Shown in pieces: positions 37,726 through 50,067 of a stretch of 64,000 nucleotides of DNA (position 1 is the stretch's first letter; each line of letters starts with the position of its first letter). The notes beneath the pieces are model-generated. The model made no database searches. It was not told the origin of the DNA and was given only the letters and a program-made list of their open reading frames with translations. A program made the position numbers and the translations under genes. Source of the stretch: Lateolabrax maculatus (Eukaryota > Chordata > Actinopteri > Acropomatiformes > Lateolabracidae); NCBI GenBank assembly GCA_031216445.1, contig CM062214.1:8316501-8380500 (forward strand), written 5' to 3'.

Positions 37726-39300
37726 ACACTAGCCTCTAATAATGAGACTGGAACTGCTTCTCTTTGGCGAGGCTTCTGATGTCAGGTGGCAGTGATGATG
37801 ATGATGCTACTCGCCAGTGGTTTTCCTAGGTTTGGATCAGTCAGCCTTGAGTGGAACAGAGATCTTTGCAAGAGTCAGTTTGGAAAAAAAAGTGCTCACA
37901 TTAGAGGGTTGTCCCAAACTTCAGTGCAAACTTCAACGCATGTCTCCTCAGAATGGGGAAATCCTCACTCTGACATTTGATGACAAGGTTTGGAAGAAAA
38001 CAGGTTTCTTAAAATGGAGGGTACACCCTTGTGGAATGATGTATTTCCAAAATTGACAAAAAGTACTAGAATTATAAAATTGCTTGTTACACTATCCAAA
38101 TGTATTTTTGTGACTTAAATTAATGAAAAAACATATTATTTCACCTCCCGGCAAAGCATTTTGTTTTAAAACCACAAGAGACTAACCTCATGCTGTAGTA
38201 CAAATTGGCCAGTTGGGCATTTAGTGAACCTTTAAGGAAGTGGCTGAAAATGTGTGGAAAAAATGTGAACAAACAAAGAGTATTTGCTGAATTCATCTAA
38301 CTTTGCATGGACTGTGTGACTGTTTCTCGCACAAACTGAGAAAAGATCACATTATGTTTTACACTTTCCATGCTATGCTATAAGAGATATATCAGGGCTA
38401 TAAGCTAGAGCCTTCTTTTTAGATAAAGCCATTCATTGAGACAAAATCGAGAGAGGGGAACCAAAATTATGAACCTTTGTTGTGTAGACATTTCTTTTTC
38501 TTTACTCTGTAGGGATGCAACAGATCCCTGGTGAATGACATATGGGTACATGTTCAGAACAGTCAAGCTTAACATGTCCAGTTTGAACCCCCAGAACTGC
38601 TGACTGCAGTGTCTGATCCTCAAAACTATCAAAATTTCACTCTCCTTATGCAACCATCAGTAGGTCCACACTGAGCATTATGTGACTGATTACACTTCCT
38701 GTCCTATTTACCTGGATTGTGTCTGTCTCTCAGCAGGGTGTCTTGTTAGCACTGCTCTTGTGGCTGCAGGGTCCAATCGCTGGTTCTGATTACTCCATGC
38801 TTTGTTAGTCATCCTGATTGTCACCATTATCACCTTCCTCATCAGTGAAACTGTGGAACTGATAGTAATTGTAATTGCCTGCTTAGTGGTTGAGTGTGTG
38901 CCTCTTTTGGTCCTCCCGTGGCTGTCTGTTGTCTCAGATAATATGTAATTAGCTGGATAATCTTTGGTCTTTAGAGCTTGTTTTGGAAATTGTACATTAT
39001 TTTTTTCTTGCAGCCTTCCAGTGAGGGAAAAAAAAGGCTAACACATGAGGCTCACATGGAAAGCCAGAACATTTGGTGTTTTTTAGTCATGGTGTTTTGG
39101 AGGAGACAGAGGTAAATGAGGGATCTGAGAACACTATGTTTTTTTTTTGTTTTTTTTTTAAGAAATTATAGATTATCTTACACTTATTATGCTATTTGCT
39201 ACTCTAAGAAATTAACTGCTTTGGGAGAATTGTTACACAGTTATCCTTTCTCAAGTTTAAAAACCTCTAACTTCAATGAAAGACTGGGAGTACAGATGGT
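37726..39300. other. No gene seen
   Basis: A 79-codon plus-strand frame (37817-38056) lies just behind the hAT-like end and may be the eroded interior of that element, but no transposase motif is visible. The rest is AT-rich with T runs at 39139-39160. Confidence 0.4.
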
Positions 39301-39305
39301 AAGAC
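39301..39305. repeat. Target-site duplication, left (AAGAC)
   Basis: Identical to 39842-39846 across the solo LTR. Confidence 0.75.
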
Positions 39306-39841
39306 TGTTACGGCTAGACAAGCGAACCCAATTGCAAGACACAGAGACTGGAGGCAGATAGTGGGCTAGAAGGTGTCTATTGTAGGGCCGGTAATGTGAG
39401 CGGGTTCTGGTGATAAGATGAGCTAAGGACGGATGTGACCAAGGCAAGAGGTGGTGATGGCTGACGACGAGGGGCCGAGCAGACGTGTGGGCTGGGGGAG
39501 ACAGACGAGACAATAGGTCCGGACACAGAGGCCGGAGTCAGGCTTAGATTAACTCCAGGCACAGTGAAACAGGTATTAGTCATAGGCAGAATACTGCCAG
39601 AACAGTAACAAGAATCAGAGGCTGACTGAATGAACACCGTATACAATCTGGCTGCGTGGTGGAGTCTGCACCGGCTATTTATGGCGAGGCTAATCAAGCT
39701 GAGTGGCACCTGCTTGCCTGACTCTCATACACCTGTCTCTACTCCTGCAATTAGACACACACCCACACAGACACATAAGGAGGAAGAGAGAGAGGCAGAG
39801 TGGCTGCAGGCTAGGTGGAGGCAGAAGTGGAGGGCGTGACA
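39306..39841 (-). mobile_element. Solo LTR, 536 bp, with 5-bp target duplication
   Basis: Read on the minus strand it begins TGTCACGCCC and ends CCGTAACA. On the plus strand the flanks are AAGAC at 39301-39305 and AAGAC at 39842-39846, a perfect 5-bp target duplication. It is distinctly GC-richer than its surroundings. An ATAAATA TATA-like box on the minus strand (39675-39681) sets the likely orientation. No internal retroelement sequence accompanies it, so the provirus or retrotransposon has been reduced to one LTR. Its sequence is unrelated to the LTR at 24.1 kb. The superfamily is not resolved, Gypsy-like by resemblance. Confidence 0.78.
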
Positions 39842-39846
39842 AAGAC
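39842..39846. repeat. Target-site duplication, right (AAGAC)
   Basis: Identical to 39301-39305. Confidence 0.75.
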
Positions 39847-40690
39847 AGTTTAAAGATTTCACTTTAAATTTACAAAAACAATTTCCATCAAAAGAAAATC
39901 TCAAAAGGCAACAAGGAAAAGACAAAAAGGGAAATGTTCTTTTTGTCAGAATGAGAACGAAGTTTTAAACTCTGATAACAACACAGTAGGATCATCTGTT
40001 CTCTGTACTGTAGTAGTCCTATACAATATTAAACTAGACACAGAGACTTTCTGTTTCGTGTCTTTTTCCTGTTGATAACAAACTCCATTCCAATCTGACT
40101 CACAGCCAGCACAAAATGAAAGGGTTTTATTGGAAAGAAAGATCAGATGGATGTTAGTCAAGGGCATGTCCACTTATGCAAATGAACAGGTCCTTTAGCA
40201 AAGAAAAATATTTATAATTGTTGTTTTCTTCTCTGTTGTTTGTTTACCGCTGTGGCTTTTTATGTATTCCTACTGGGGATGCTCAGACCAATTAGCCGAC
40301 GATCGTTATTGGCTTATTTTCAGTAAAAATATGCAATCAAGAGATTGGGATTAATGCTTTCTAGTCGCCGATAGCGAAAACTGATTGATGATACTACTTA
40401 ACCTAAAGGAGCACTTCACAACCAAAAGGGTTTTTGTATAAAATGAATCTCCCCATTTTGTATGAAGATGTTGTTTTAGAAGATTGAATGAATATATAGG
40501 CTATCAGCATTGAATTCCTTTTTCATCGCATGCCAGTGCCTCCACGTGAACGTAGAAAAAAATAATTTACGTAATCATATGCTTAATACTTCCACAAAAA
40601 CTTGCTAATGAAATAATATTACAACCAGTGGTTAAACACTCACGTGCATGCATACTGTACAGTCACACAGTATTAATAACCTCTTTTATG
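39847..40690. other. No gene seen
   Basis: AT-rich DNA between the solo LTR and the CTCF-type motif. No coding or repeat signature recognised. Confidence 0.5.
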
Positions 40691-40704
40691 GCGCCACCTG
40701 GTGG
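40691..40704 (-). promoter_or_regulatory. CTCF-type motif, perfect core match
   Basis: The minus strand reads CCACCAGGTGGCGC, a full match to CCASYAGRKGGCRS and close to the strongest vertebrate CTCF sites. It lies about 35 bp outside the foldback element that begins near 40738. Occupancy is untested. Confidence 0.5.
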
Positions 40705-40737
40705 AGATCCGGATACACTATAAAAACATTACACATC

Positions 40738-41320
40738 TTAAAGGAATAGTTTAACATTAACATTTAAGACACAAGGTGGATACTACTCTCTCATCTGTCC
40801 GTTAAATGTGATGCTGGAGCCAGCAGCCGATAATCTTAGTTTAGCACATGACATGAAAAGGATGGAAACAACTAGCCTGGCCCTGACCAGAGGTAATAAA
40901 ATCTGCCAATCAAAATCCATCTGAATGTACAATGTTCACATCACCTTATTAAACGCTTATATACGGTAATTTGTTTGGTCCTTACTGAGCAGCGTACAGC
41001 AGAAACAGGTAATATATATCCATTTTATCCATCAATATCCACTTTCCTAAGCTGCCGACACAGCTGGAGTGCAGTGCATGCTTGGTGCAGCTGTTTACAG
41101 AACTTTGTCGTTCATCAGTGTGGATGCTCATAACGTTATGGTTATGGTTATATTTATAGCTATAGTTGGACGGCCCTTTAGTCTTGTTTTACCGACAAAG
41201 CCAGGCTAGCTCTTTTCCCCTGTTCCCAATCTTCACGCTAAGATAAACTAAACAGCTGCTGGCTCCGGCTTCATGTTTATTGTTAGATGTTTTAGAGGTA
41301 GTGGTCTTATCAAATACTCT
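40738..41320. mobile_element. Foldback non-autonomous element, copy 2
   Basis: It opens with TTAAAGGAATAGTTTAACA, a terminal phrase of a common fish MITE. The left arm (40810-40880) and right arm (41201-41272) are imperfect reverse complements: CCAGGCTAG, TAAACTAA and GCTGCTGGCTCC blocks occur in the same order on opposite strands. About 320 bp separate the arms. The matching right terminal phrase is eroded. Copy 1 is at 34.9 kb. Confidence 0.65.
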
Positions 41321-41663
41321 CTGCAAAACAGTCAGTGGGTGTACTAAGGGCTTCTTTAGTTCTAAGGTCATGAAGATGCTTAACCTTGCATTTTATTGAC
41401 ACCATGTTTGAATACTCTACTGGGCAAACATTATCAAATACAAAGTCAAGTATTAGAAGCACACCAAAGCCTGTGGTAAACCTGATTAGGTCACACTTAG
41501 AATACAACAAAGACTAAATAAATAAATAACACAACCCATCAAATAAATCTGATTAAAGCACAAAACAGAGCCCCACTGGCATCACATATGTGGCCAGTTT
41601 CTGAAAAATACCCAAGGATTTGTGCAGACCACAGTATTGCAGACTAGGAACATGTGGTAATGC

Positions 41664-41924
41664 TTGTTTCACCAAAATGATCACATACAAAAGCAATTGC
41701 AACAAAGCAACACTGTCTATTCAGTCAAGTTTGCACAGATTTATGCATTTGTGAAACCAAATAATCCCTCAAGCCAGGATGCAGCAATTTACAGTCATTT
41801 ACAGGACAGGAATACAGGTTTTGTTGGTCAGAATGTACACATTTTAGACCGAGAAAATGGTTTGAAAGAGGCCTTACAGTGGCTGTATACTGTGCATCAA
41901 GTTGTAGAAACCCCCAAGACATAG
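41664..41924 (+). pseudogene. Penelope-like GIY-YIG endonuclease region fragment
   Basis: The plus-strand frame contains SQDAAIYSHLQ followed by NVHILDRENGLKEALQ. This resembles the end of the GIY-YIG-type endonuclease domain in fish Penelope-like retroelements, where the usual sequence is of the form AVYLHL...NVxILDREDRWFERGVKEAI. The WFERG part is missing, the frame closes soon after, and the upstream catalytic GIY-YIG portion is not recognisable. It is a dead fragment. Plausible from motif memory but unsearched. A matching 3' end lies separately at 29.0-29.3 kb. Confidence 0.5.
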
Positions 41925-42304
41925 CTGAGATGGTCTATGACACCACTTGTCCACCTTACCTATATGCTACCTCTGTATTTATCCAACACATCCAGATTCA
42001 GACACTCAGATGACACAAAAACCACAAGTGAAGTACCTTCAGAGTAGGTGTTCTGTACCACTTACAGCTCGAGGCTCAAAGTCTCCACTGAGATAAATGA
42101 AGAGTTTTCCCACTTGGTTCCAGAAGTGAAGAAGAAAAAATAAATAAATGGTGAAACATCTTTGACTTCATAATAACAGTCCTGAGGATAGTCTTAATTT
42201 TGTTTTGACATTTCCCAGCCACGCTGAGATGGACAGTCTTATTATGTTAAACTACAATATAATTTAAGTGACTGTAAGCAGCAGTAATTACAGGTACAAA
42301 TGAC

Positions 42305-42860
42305 TAATTCAAATCAAGTCAATTTTATTTAAATAGCGTCAAATCATAACAAAAGTTATCGCAAGACACTTTTCACATAGAGTAAGTCTAGACTGACACT
42401 TAGAAACTTAATTTAGAGACCCAACAATTCCCAACATGAGCAAGCACTTGGCGACAGTGGAGAAGAAAAACTCCCATTTAATAGGAAGAAACTTCGAACA
42501 GAACCGGGCTCTGGGTAGACAGCCATCTGCCTCGACCGAGTTAGGTTGAAGAGAGGGGGAGAGGGGAGAGGGGAGAGAAAGCTGGTGGAAAGACAACATA
42601 ATAATCAGACTAATAATAATAACTGCAACAGTGAGTGTGGAGCAGGAACATGGGGGCAGTAGACGGCTGGAGAGGTAGAGGAGGAGAGAGGGGCTCAGTG
42701 CATCATGGGAAATCCCCTGGCAGTCTAGGCCTTTAGCAGCATAACCAAGGGATGGTTTAGGGCTCACCTGTGCTAGCCCTAACTATGAGCTTTATCAAAG
42801 AGGAACATTTTAAGCATACTCTTACATGTGAAGAGGGTGTCTGTAGGTGATCAGAAGGAT
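42305..42860 (-). mobile_element. 3' non-coding part of LINE copy A
   Basis: The stretch from AAGTCAATTTTATTTAAATAGCG through GAGCAAGCACTTGGCGACAGTGG and CCATCTGCCTCGACCGAGTTAGG to ATGGAGCCAGTGCAGAGAAGC is a familiar block in fish genomes and abuts the reverse-transcriptase remnant on its 3' side. I infer that it is the same insertion. A (GAGAGGGGA)n-like purine patch lies at 42550-42580. Confidence 0.5.
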
Positions 42861-43713
42861 TTAAAATTCTATTTCGAATTGTACATGGAGCCAGTGCAGA
42901 GAAGCTAATTTTGGAGAAATATTTTCTCTTTTGCTAGTTCCTGTCAGTACACGTGCAGCCACATTCTGGATCAGCTGGAGAGTCTTTAGAGACTTATTGG
43001 GGCAACCTAATATTAGGGAATTGCAATAATCCAGCCTAGAAGTAACAAATGCATGGACTATTTTTTTTTCATCTTTTTGAGACAGGATGTGCCTGATTTT
43101 TACAATGTTACGTAGATGGAAGAAAGCAGTCTTTGAAGTATGTTTTATATGGGCATTAATGAACATGTCCTGATCAAAGGTTACTCCTAGATTCATTACG
43201 GTGGTGCTGGAGGCCAGTGCAATGCAATCTAAAGTAACTATAATGTGTCTCTGAGGTGTTTGGAGCCAAGTACAATAACTTCAGTTTTGTCTGAGTTTAA
43301 AAGCAGAACATTGCAGGTCATCCAGGTTTTTATTTCCTTAATGCATGCCTGACATTTGGCTGATCAGTTTCATCTGGCTTTATCGATAAATATAACTGGG
43401 TATCATCTGCATAACAGTGAACGTTTATGGAGTGTTTCCTAATAACATTGCCTAAAGGAAGCATATATATGGTGAATAAAATTGAAAGTCCTCAAATAAA
43501 CTATTGTTATGTAGAAAGTCACATAACTGATTGGCGACTCCTTTCTCAAGGATTTTAGAGAGAAAGGGAAAGTTAGTTATAGGTCTATAGTTGGCTAAAA
43601 TCCCTGGATCAAGTGTAGGCTTTTAAAGAAAAGGTTTAAACACTTCTTTACGCAGCATAGTTGGGATTGGGTCTAAGAGGCAGGTTGTTGGTTTAGATGA
43701 AGAAATTGTTGTA
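42861..43713 (-). pseudogene. LINE reverse transcriptase remnant, copy A (L2/Rex1-like)
   Basis: On the minus strand the 5' part reads CLLDPIPTMLRKEV and then NYRPITNFPFLSKILEKG, the amino-terminal reverse transcriptase motif. The middle part reads YADDTQLYLSIKPDE, the catalytic YxDD box with both aspartates intact. The 3' part (42861-43196) reads VTSRLDYCNSL and QNVAARVLTGTSKREN, the carboxyl motif of L2-type elements. Between LFE (near 43495) and the YADD segment only about 25 codons remain where the family has roughly 100, so the fingers/palm segment is deleted. There is an in-frame stop before KPTLDPG and at least two frameshifts. The element once copied its own RNA by target-primed reverse transcription but cannot now. 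Confidence 0.85.
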
Positions 43714-44660
43714 AATTGTAATGATTATAGTGTATAAATAGTTTTATATCACAGATATTAGAGGCCATAACAGTCAGAAATCCTTTATCAGGTTATCATA
43801 ATGGGGAAGGGTACCCAATTTAATGGCTTGTTTTTTACATCGCTGCCTTTGTGAGAAGCAATACACTATTTTCACTCAATAAATATGTAGAAATCATTTT
43901 AATTGTAGCCTTGGCTTATTTGCTTTGATGTTCTCCAGATAAAAGTGTGTGCACTCCAGGTGCATGTAGTTAAAATAAAGCCCAAATTATTGAACATCAT
44001 CTTTGTTTTACAAATAAACCTGTACAGTACAGAAAGGACAGCTGTTACACTTTTATACCAGTGTGTAGACTTTTTAATACTTTAACAGAGAATACACTAA
44101 GCAGGTCAGTGGCAAAAAAAAAAAAGGATGTGAAAAGCATATATTTTAACAGCTGCTAAACCTTCCTTTTTAGGCTGTTAGTGACCCTGATGCCAAATGG
44201 ACCAGGTACTCCAGGACTGTGAATGTCTGGCTACAAATTCTAGTGTGGGACAGGTCTGGACAGGGCCAGATTTATTTTTGTAAGTGTCACTCTGCAGACC
44301 AGACTGAGATAGGTTGTGTGCTTCCATGAGCAAAATCAAGAAGTACGATTACCTTGAATTAATTACAAATATGAAACAAACTATACTTTTGCATTCTAAA
44401 AAAGTTCAGGAGTATGATTTCTTTGATTTTATGAATTTATCACCAACCGACATGTTTTGGCCCTAACCTTCATCAGACTGTAGGTTCACAAGCCAAGGAA
44501 GAAACTCCAGTCCAGTCACTCTCCATATATGCACTGAACATTCTACAGTACATTATTAAAAATAATCATTATATACCTTCAGGAAAAATTAAAGCTTTCC
44601 TGTTCCAATTTTAGATTCTTTAATTCCATAGTCCTATACATGCAAAGAAGTATGATCATT
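43714..44660. other. No gene seen; possible further repeat debris
   Basis: AT-rich DNA. At about 44435-44500 a segment ending in CCTTCATCAGACTG resembles the inverted tail phrase seen in Penelope-like elements, but it is too short to assign. Confidence 0.35.
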
Positions 44661-44663
44661 ATC

Positions 44664-44990
44664 TTGATTATTATCCATCCATCCATGCTGATGAACTTTG
44701 TGGAAAGCTGCACAGGGTGAGAGACAAGATGTTATCTCGACAGGTCACCTGTCTATCACACGTGCCGATATTCAGACCAACTAACAGAGAATTTATGGTT
44801 TCCAACTAATGTAACCTGCACATCTTGCATGTTGAATGAAACCTTGTATAAGTACAGAGAGAGATCATGCACACTACACACTGAAATGACCCATCCTGGC
44901 AGGTTCAAACTCAGGTCCTTCTTGCTAGAAGGGGATATTGCTTCCCACTGAGCCACCCTACTGCCCGCACCATTAATATATCTTTAATTA
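44664..44990 (-). mobile_element. LINE 3'-tail-like repeat, degenerate
   Basis: It begins with ATCCATCCATCC and continues through GACAGGTCACCTGTCTATCACA, GGTTCAAACTCAGGTCCTTCTTGC and CACTGAGCCACCCTACTGCCC. This is the order found in a very abundant fish LINE-tail repeat (RTE-like, by memory). The (TCCA)n end marks the 3' terminus, so the element points to the minus strand. Internal segments are heavily diverged. Confidence 0.5.
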
Positions 44991-47900
44991 CATAGACTCT
45001 ATGACAAAGGACAACCTCTGCAGACAGGTCGGAAATGGGCTGTGCAGCTAATCAAGAACTGCATCACGTTCCCCTGCTTGTGGAGGAAAATGGCCAACAT
45101 TCCATTGTAGACTGTTGTAAAGGAGCGCTAGTGCCGAAAGATCGCAGTTGTATCGCAGTATATTTAAGTCTTAGCTCTGCCCCTTTTGTTGTTGTTAGTT
45201 TTAATTAATGTTATCTTGTGTTTGTTAGTTGTTGTTTTGTGTAATGGCGCAGCGTAGTAATCATTTCATCAATGTATAATGCAATATATTAATGGAGGTG
45301 TTCTCTTATAAGCCTTAAGTGTCTTATGTGGCAATTATTAGTTGTTGTTCTCTGCACAATGAGAATAAATAAAATTATAAAATGGAAGAAGTCTTTAAAT
45401 AAGAAATCCAGAAGTCCTTTATCCACAGGTCTGGGGATTATCCAGAGTGACAGAGACATTGTTTCTGGAAAAACAAGGTTTTCAAATGTAATTTTTCAAT
45501 ACACTGAGCAACACCAACTAAAATCCATTAATCTCCTTTGTATTGGGGTAGTGGCACAGATGGACATCTCAAAACCTAATTTAGATGAACCGACAATTAT
45601 TAAAGATGATTAAAACAGTAGTTGATTATCCGTGTTTGTTGTAGTATTTACTTCCTTTGACCATGGAGCCACATAGTGTAGGTAGTACCAATTATGCCAA
45701 TGACTGATTGATGATGATTACCACACCTGTACACTGACTGCAGGGCTACAAGTGTCAAATCAGTCCTTAACTGGAGCTGCATTCAAACCAAACACAGCTG
45801 TTTTCTCGTCTGCTATTTAGTGTGTGTGTGTGTGTGTGTATGTTGTGTGTGTGTACATGCGTCTGTGTGTGTTCGACACACAGAGAGAGAGAGAGACAGA
45901 GAGCGAGAGAAAGAGAAATGTTTTAATCACCTAAAAGAAAGTGACCCTGACTCACCTACAGAGAGACCCTAGAGAGGAGCCCCCTCAGCCAGCTGGTCCT
46001 GGGAATCTGTTCACAAACACAAGCAGGATACCCAGACAGAAACCCCATGAGACTAAACCAAATTATATGAAAAAGAAAGAAAACTATTTGACACATCGGA
46101 AATAATCAACCAAAAAGATCAACCGGATCACTGTGACTGACCCAAAACTAAAGAAATCCTTGTGCATGTACAGACTCAGTAAGCTGATCTGTATATATAT
46201 CTAAAAGCACAGTCATAGTTCTTCTGTGTATGAGAGAGACAGAGAGAGAGAGAGAGAGACAGGAGACCTATTGATCACAAGATGGATGTGGAGTATGTGC
46301 TGTATGCAGTGCCTGTATACTGGTTATCTATAATGTCTTTTAAGTGCTACATGGACCTATATTGATGTTTTAATGGCTTCAATGCTGTTTCCTTTCTTGT
46401 GTCTTCCTGTAAGTCTGTGTCTATCCAATCTTAACCTTCTCAAAATCCTGAGATCTTAATATAACTGCATCCCACAATCAAAAATGTTGTCTTTCTACTT
46501 GCATAAAATATGCTAAACAAATGCTAAACCTGCAACTCCTCCGATCCCAAGATCAAACTGTAAAAGAAAAGATTGGTAGAAAAGAGTAAAGTTGTGTACG
46601 GAGACAGGACTCGTCTTTGTTCTACTGTGCCACTCGACATCAGTCCTCAGTCTGTCCGACCACATAGCAGAATTAATGTGATGAGGAAACAGGACTGGGA
46701 GAACATAATGAGGTTTATAATTAGCCTGTGGGTTAGAGGGCTGGTCGCTGGAGGTAAGGCCTGAATGCTCCTCTGCTGTCAGGTTAAAAGCGTTTATGTG
46801 TGTGTGTGTGTATGTGGGAGGGGGTTCATTCATACCTTACCACCAATTAGCTTTTTCCCCCCTTATTTTAGTTAAAATTGCAGCAATTTACATCAAGTTC
46901 AACAAATAGTACGTTACTGAACCTCCTGAATTAACAAACAGAAGAATCTAATTACCTGTGTATATTTGTGTAAACAAAAGCAGGGTTGAACCTGTTGTTA
47001 AACACAAGCATACATACATTTATTTATTTATTTTTTATTTTTGCTGTCTGGAATACATCCATCAATCAGAAGTACTAAGGCAGCTGTATTCAAGCCCTCC
47101 GAATAGCTTTGCAGTATCCACGTTGATGCAGAGAGATGATCCACTACATGACTAGGAAAGGATCTCTGAGTGAGTCTTTAGAGGACTACTGCCAGCCGTC
47201 GACTACAGTTGGCAAGATGCAACCGTGTGAGGGAACCAATTTGGCAACGCCGCTGCATCCCCCCTCTTAGTCGAGAGGAAAAACCACAGCCTCCACCCGC
47301 TGGCGTCAAATTGTAGCACTGGTTTCAACATATTGCTCACAAAAACACAGACATGCTCAAAAACAAACTTTTCGTCGATTTATTTAAATCTATGTTCCCC
47401 CCCTTGTCTCTACGATGTTATCATTAAACATGACCTGAATTTGTTGGATTGTAAACCTTTATGGTGGATGGGGCAATGATATCACAGGGGATGACATTTT
47501 TGATGTGGAGTCACAGCTGTTAATGAGGGGTCAATGCTGGAATGATGGCTCTGTGGTGTAAAGGTTATGAGAGCCGTAAAAATAATAGACCGCAAAGACA
47601 GGTTTTTGTTGGTCGGTCACTTCTCCTGCTACACTCCTAGTATAATACCCTGTGTGTGTGTCTGTGTTTATATATGAGACAAGTAAAAATACAGAGATCA
47701 TTCAAGGACACTGTTTTTTTTTTTTCAGGCTGGACTTATCGACTTGTGTCTAAATTGGCTCGAACCATTACTGGACAGAAGCATGACAACAAGCAATGTA
47801 ACATTTTGGCCAGTAACTTCTGAACTGCACCGCTGAGAGTTGTATGAATCTGTCCTTGAATTTGTATCACTTGGTCCTTTTGTGTATCCTATTGTGAAGT

Positions 47901-50065
47901 GTTAGACTGTTTAAAATCCAGTGTTTGACTGTGATATACAAACTTAACATCAAATATGTCCAAAAATACAGACTGAAACATCATTTTCAAATGTTTGAAA
48001 TTAAATAAATTTATCTTGACATAAATATTTGGAACGGGGTCTACAGTCTACTGGTCAAACATACTGCATGATTTTGAAACAGAGAAATTAACTAAGCTGG
48101 TATTTTAAAGATCAATCTCAAAACAATGAGGACAAGTTAGCAAGTATATATATATGGCTATATCTCAATCACCCATATGGGGTTCTTTTAGCTTAAGCGC
48201 TCAAACACATAACAAGTTTGATGCTACATTTTTGTTGATTTTTTTAAAAATGGGGTATTTGAGTCTTACAAGTCGAAACTTTTGGGACAAAATGGTAATG
48301 GGTTAAAGTAATCTGTAAACACCGGAGTAAAATATATCTCACACTATAATTGTGTCCATTTCAAGCCTAGTTAAACATGTTATGTAGTGTGGTATAATTG
48401 GAAATAATTTTTTTTGTCCTGCAAGAGGCACTGTTGCCAGCAGCTATCCCATTTTTACTGGGAAAGCAGGTGATTTTCCATCTGGAGGAAAGAAAAACAA
48501 AGTGAAAAGGGAGTGAATGAAAGATCCCTCAGTTGAGAAGGAGAAGAGAGAAGATTATAGCTGGCGTGCAGATAAGTCATATGGTAGCACTTCAGCTGTA
48601 TTGCTGGGAGATTGAAGAGTGTGTGTGAGCCTAGAAAATAAAAATGAAGTGAAAAATTTCTAAACATCAAAGAAAGAACCATACAGAGGGGGGAGGTGGT
48701 GAATAGTATTCCTAAATCAGCTTCACTGAATGCTATTGGGTTGGGCGAGTGATAGTGTTTGTAGTGTCAAGGTCAAGTCTCAACAGAATAACAAAGTGAT
48801 AAGCACAACAGCAGGTAGCTGAAATTGGTCAAATGTCAATGTCAGAAAATGTGAAAATCTATGCGTGATCACATGGGTGTATCCCGCTTTCCCCCTCCTC
48901 TGCTGCTATCACAACCGCCCGGCTGCAGCACAGCTATCAACAGACTCTCATTGAAATGATGCAGCAACTTTCTGTGACCTGTTCTACTATAAACACCCCG
49001 AACCTAACAACGCAACAAAGAGAAGAGCCTGAATGCTCTTTATGGCTGATATTGTCCTGTCAGGTTTGAGTAGCGGTGAAGGGGTGCATAGTGGAGTGAA
49101 TTGAGGTGGTCAGGTTATTACACCCCGTCCATCCCATCTCAGTTGGGTTCCTTTCTATTTTCAAGATGGTCCAGGATGCCCACAAGCATGCGCATTCACT
49201 GCTACCTAGTCTATTCTTGAGAACACGATTGTACAGCATGTGGAGATGGAGATGTGAGGGCTAGAATGTGATGGACTTAAAAGGTTTATCTTGGTGTTGA
49301 TTACAAGTTATACTTTCAGATATGTGTGTTCTAATATGTGTGTATGCATGTGTCATACATTTTTGACATTTAAAGAAATCTTAAAGCTGCATTTAGTGAT
49401 TTCTTACAACTAGAGGGCAGAAAGATTCAAAAATCTGAGAAACGCAGGCCTAATATAGCGGCATCAGCTTACGAAATGCTAATGTGTTGTGTGTACATAT
49501 GAGGGTTGCAGAGTCTAACATTACGATGTAGTTATTAAGCAACATGAAAATCATTCACTTTTTTTTTCATCTCCCACTCTGAGATTGCATATCTGAACAA
49601 CATAACTGAACGCCAGCGTCACACTAATGCCAATCAGCCAGAAATCTATTTCAGAGCTCCTTCTTTTTCCCAGTGGGAAATTGACAATTCAACAGTGCTA
49701 TTCAACACAGTACAATTTTTCAGCTCCAGGCTCACTATTTTTGCTGTATTCTATGATTTAACAGCTTCTCTTGGAAGCACAAGCAAGAAACACTTTTAAT
49801 TTAATAGCACAGTAATAGGATTAGTACAGCACTTTCCCTATTACTGTTACAAGACTGTGTGGCCTTGAGTTTCATTTGTCATTTCTGTGCCACTGTTTAC
49901 ATTGGTGTTAAATAAAATGATACATTTTAATGATCCATAGATTTTAATGGATTTTAGATTAAAAAGCAGATTATTTGCAACAATATAATGTAGACATCAA
50001 CTAAATTGCACGTAAAACATTTATTTTCACTACAAGGTACAAAAACACCTACAATATAAGAATTT
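44991..50065. other. No gene seen; 5 kb of mostly plain DNA
   Basis: Contains (TG)n at 45821-45839, GA-rich tracts at 45891-45916 and 46231-46260, and a CTCF-like word with one mismatch at 49407-49420. A segment starting TTAAAGCTGCATTTAGTGATTT at 49380 looks like a MITE terminus without a matching partner. No exon-like segments were found. Confidence 0.45.
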
Positions 50066-50067
50066 TT

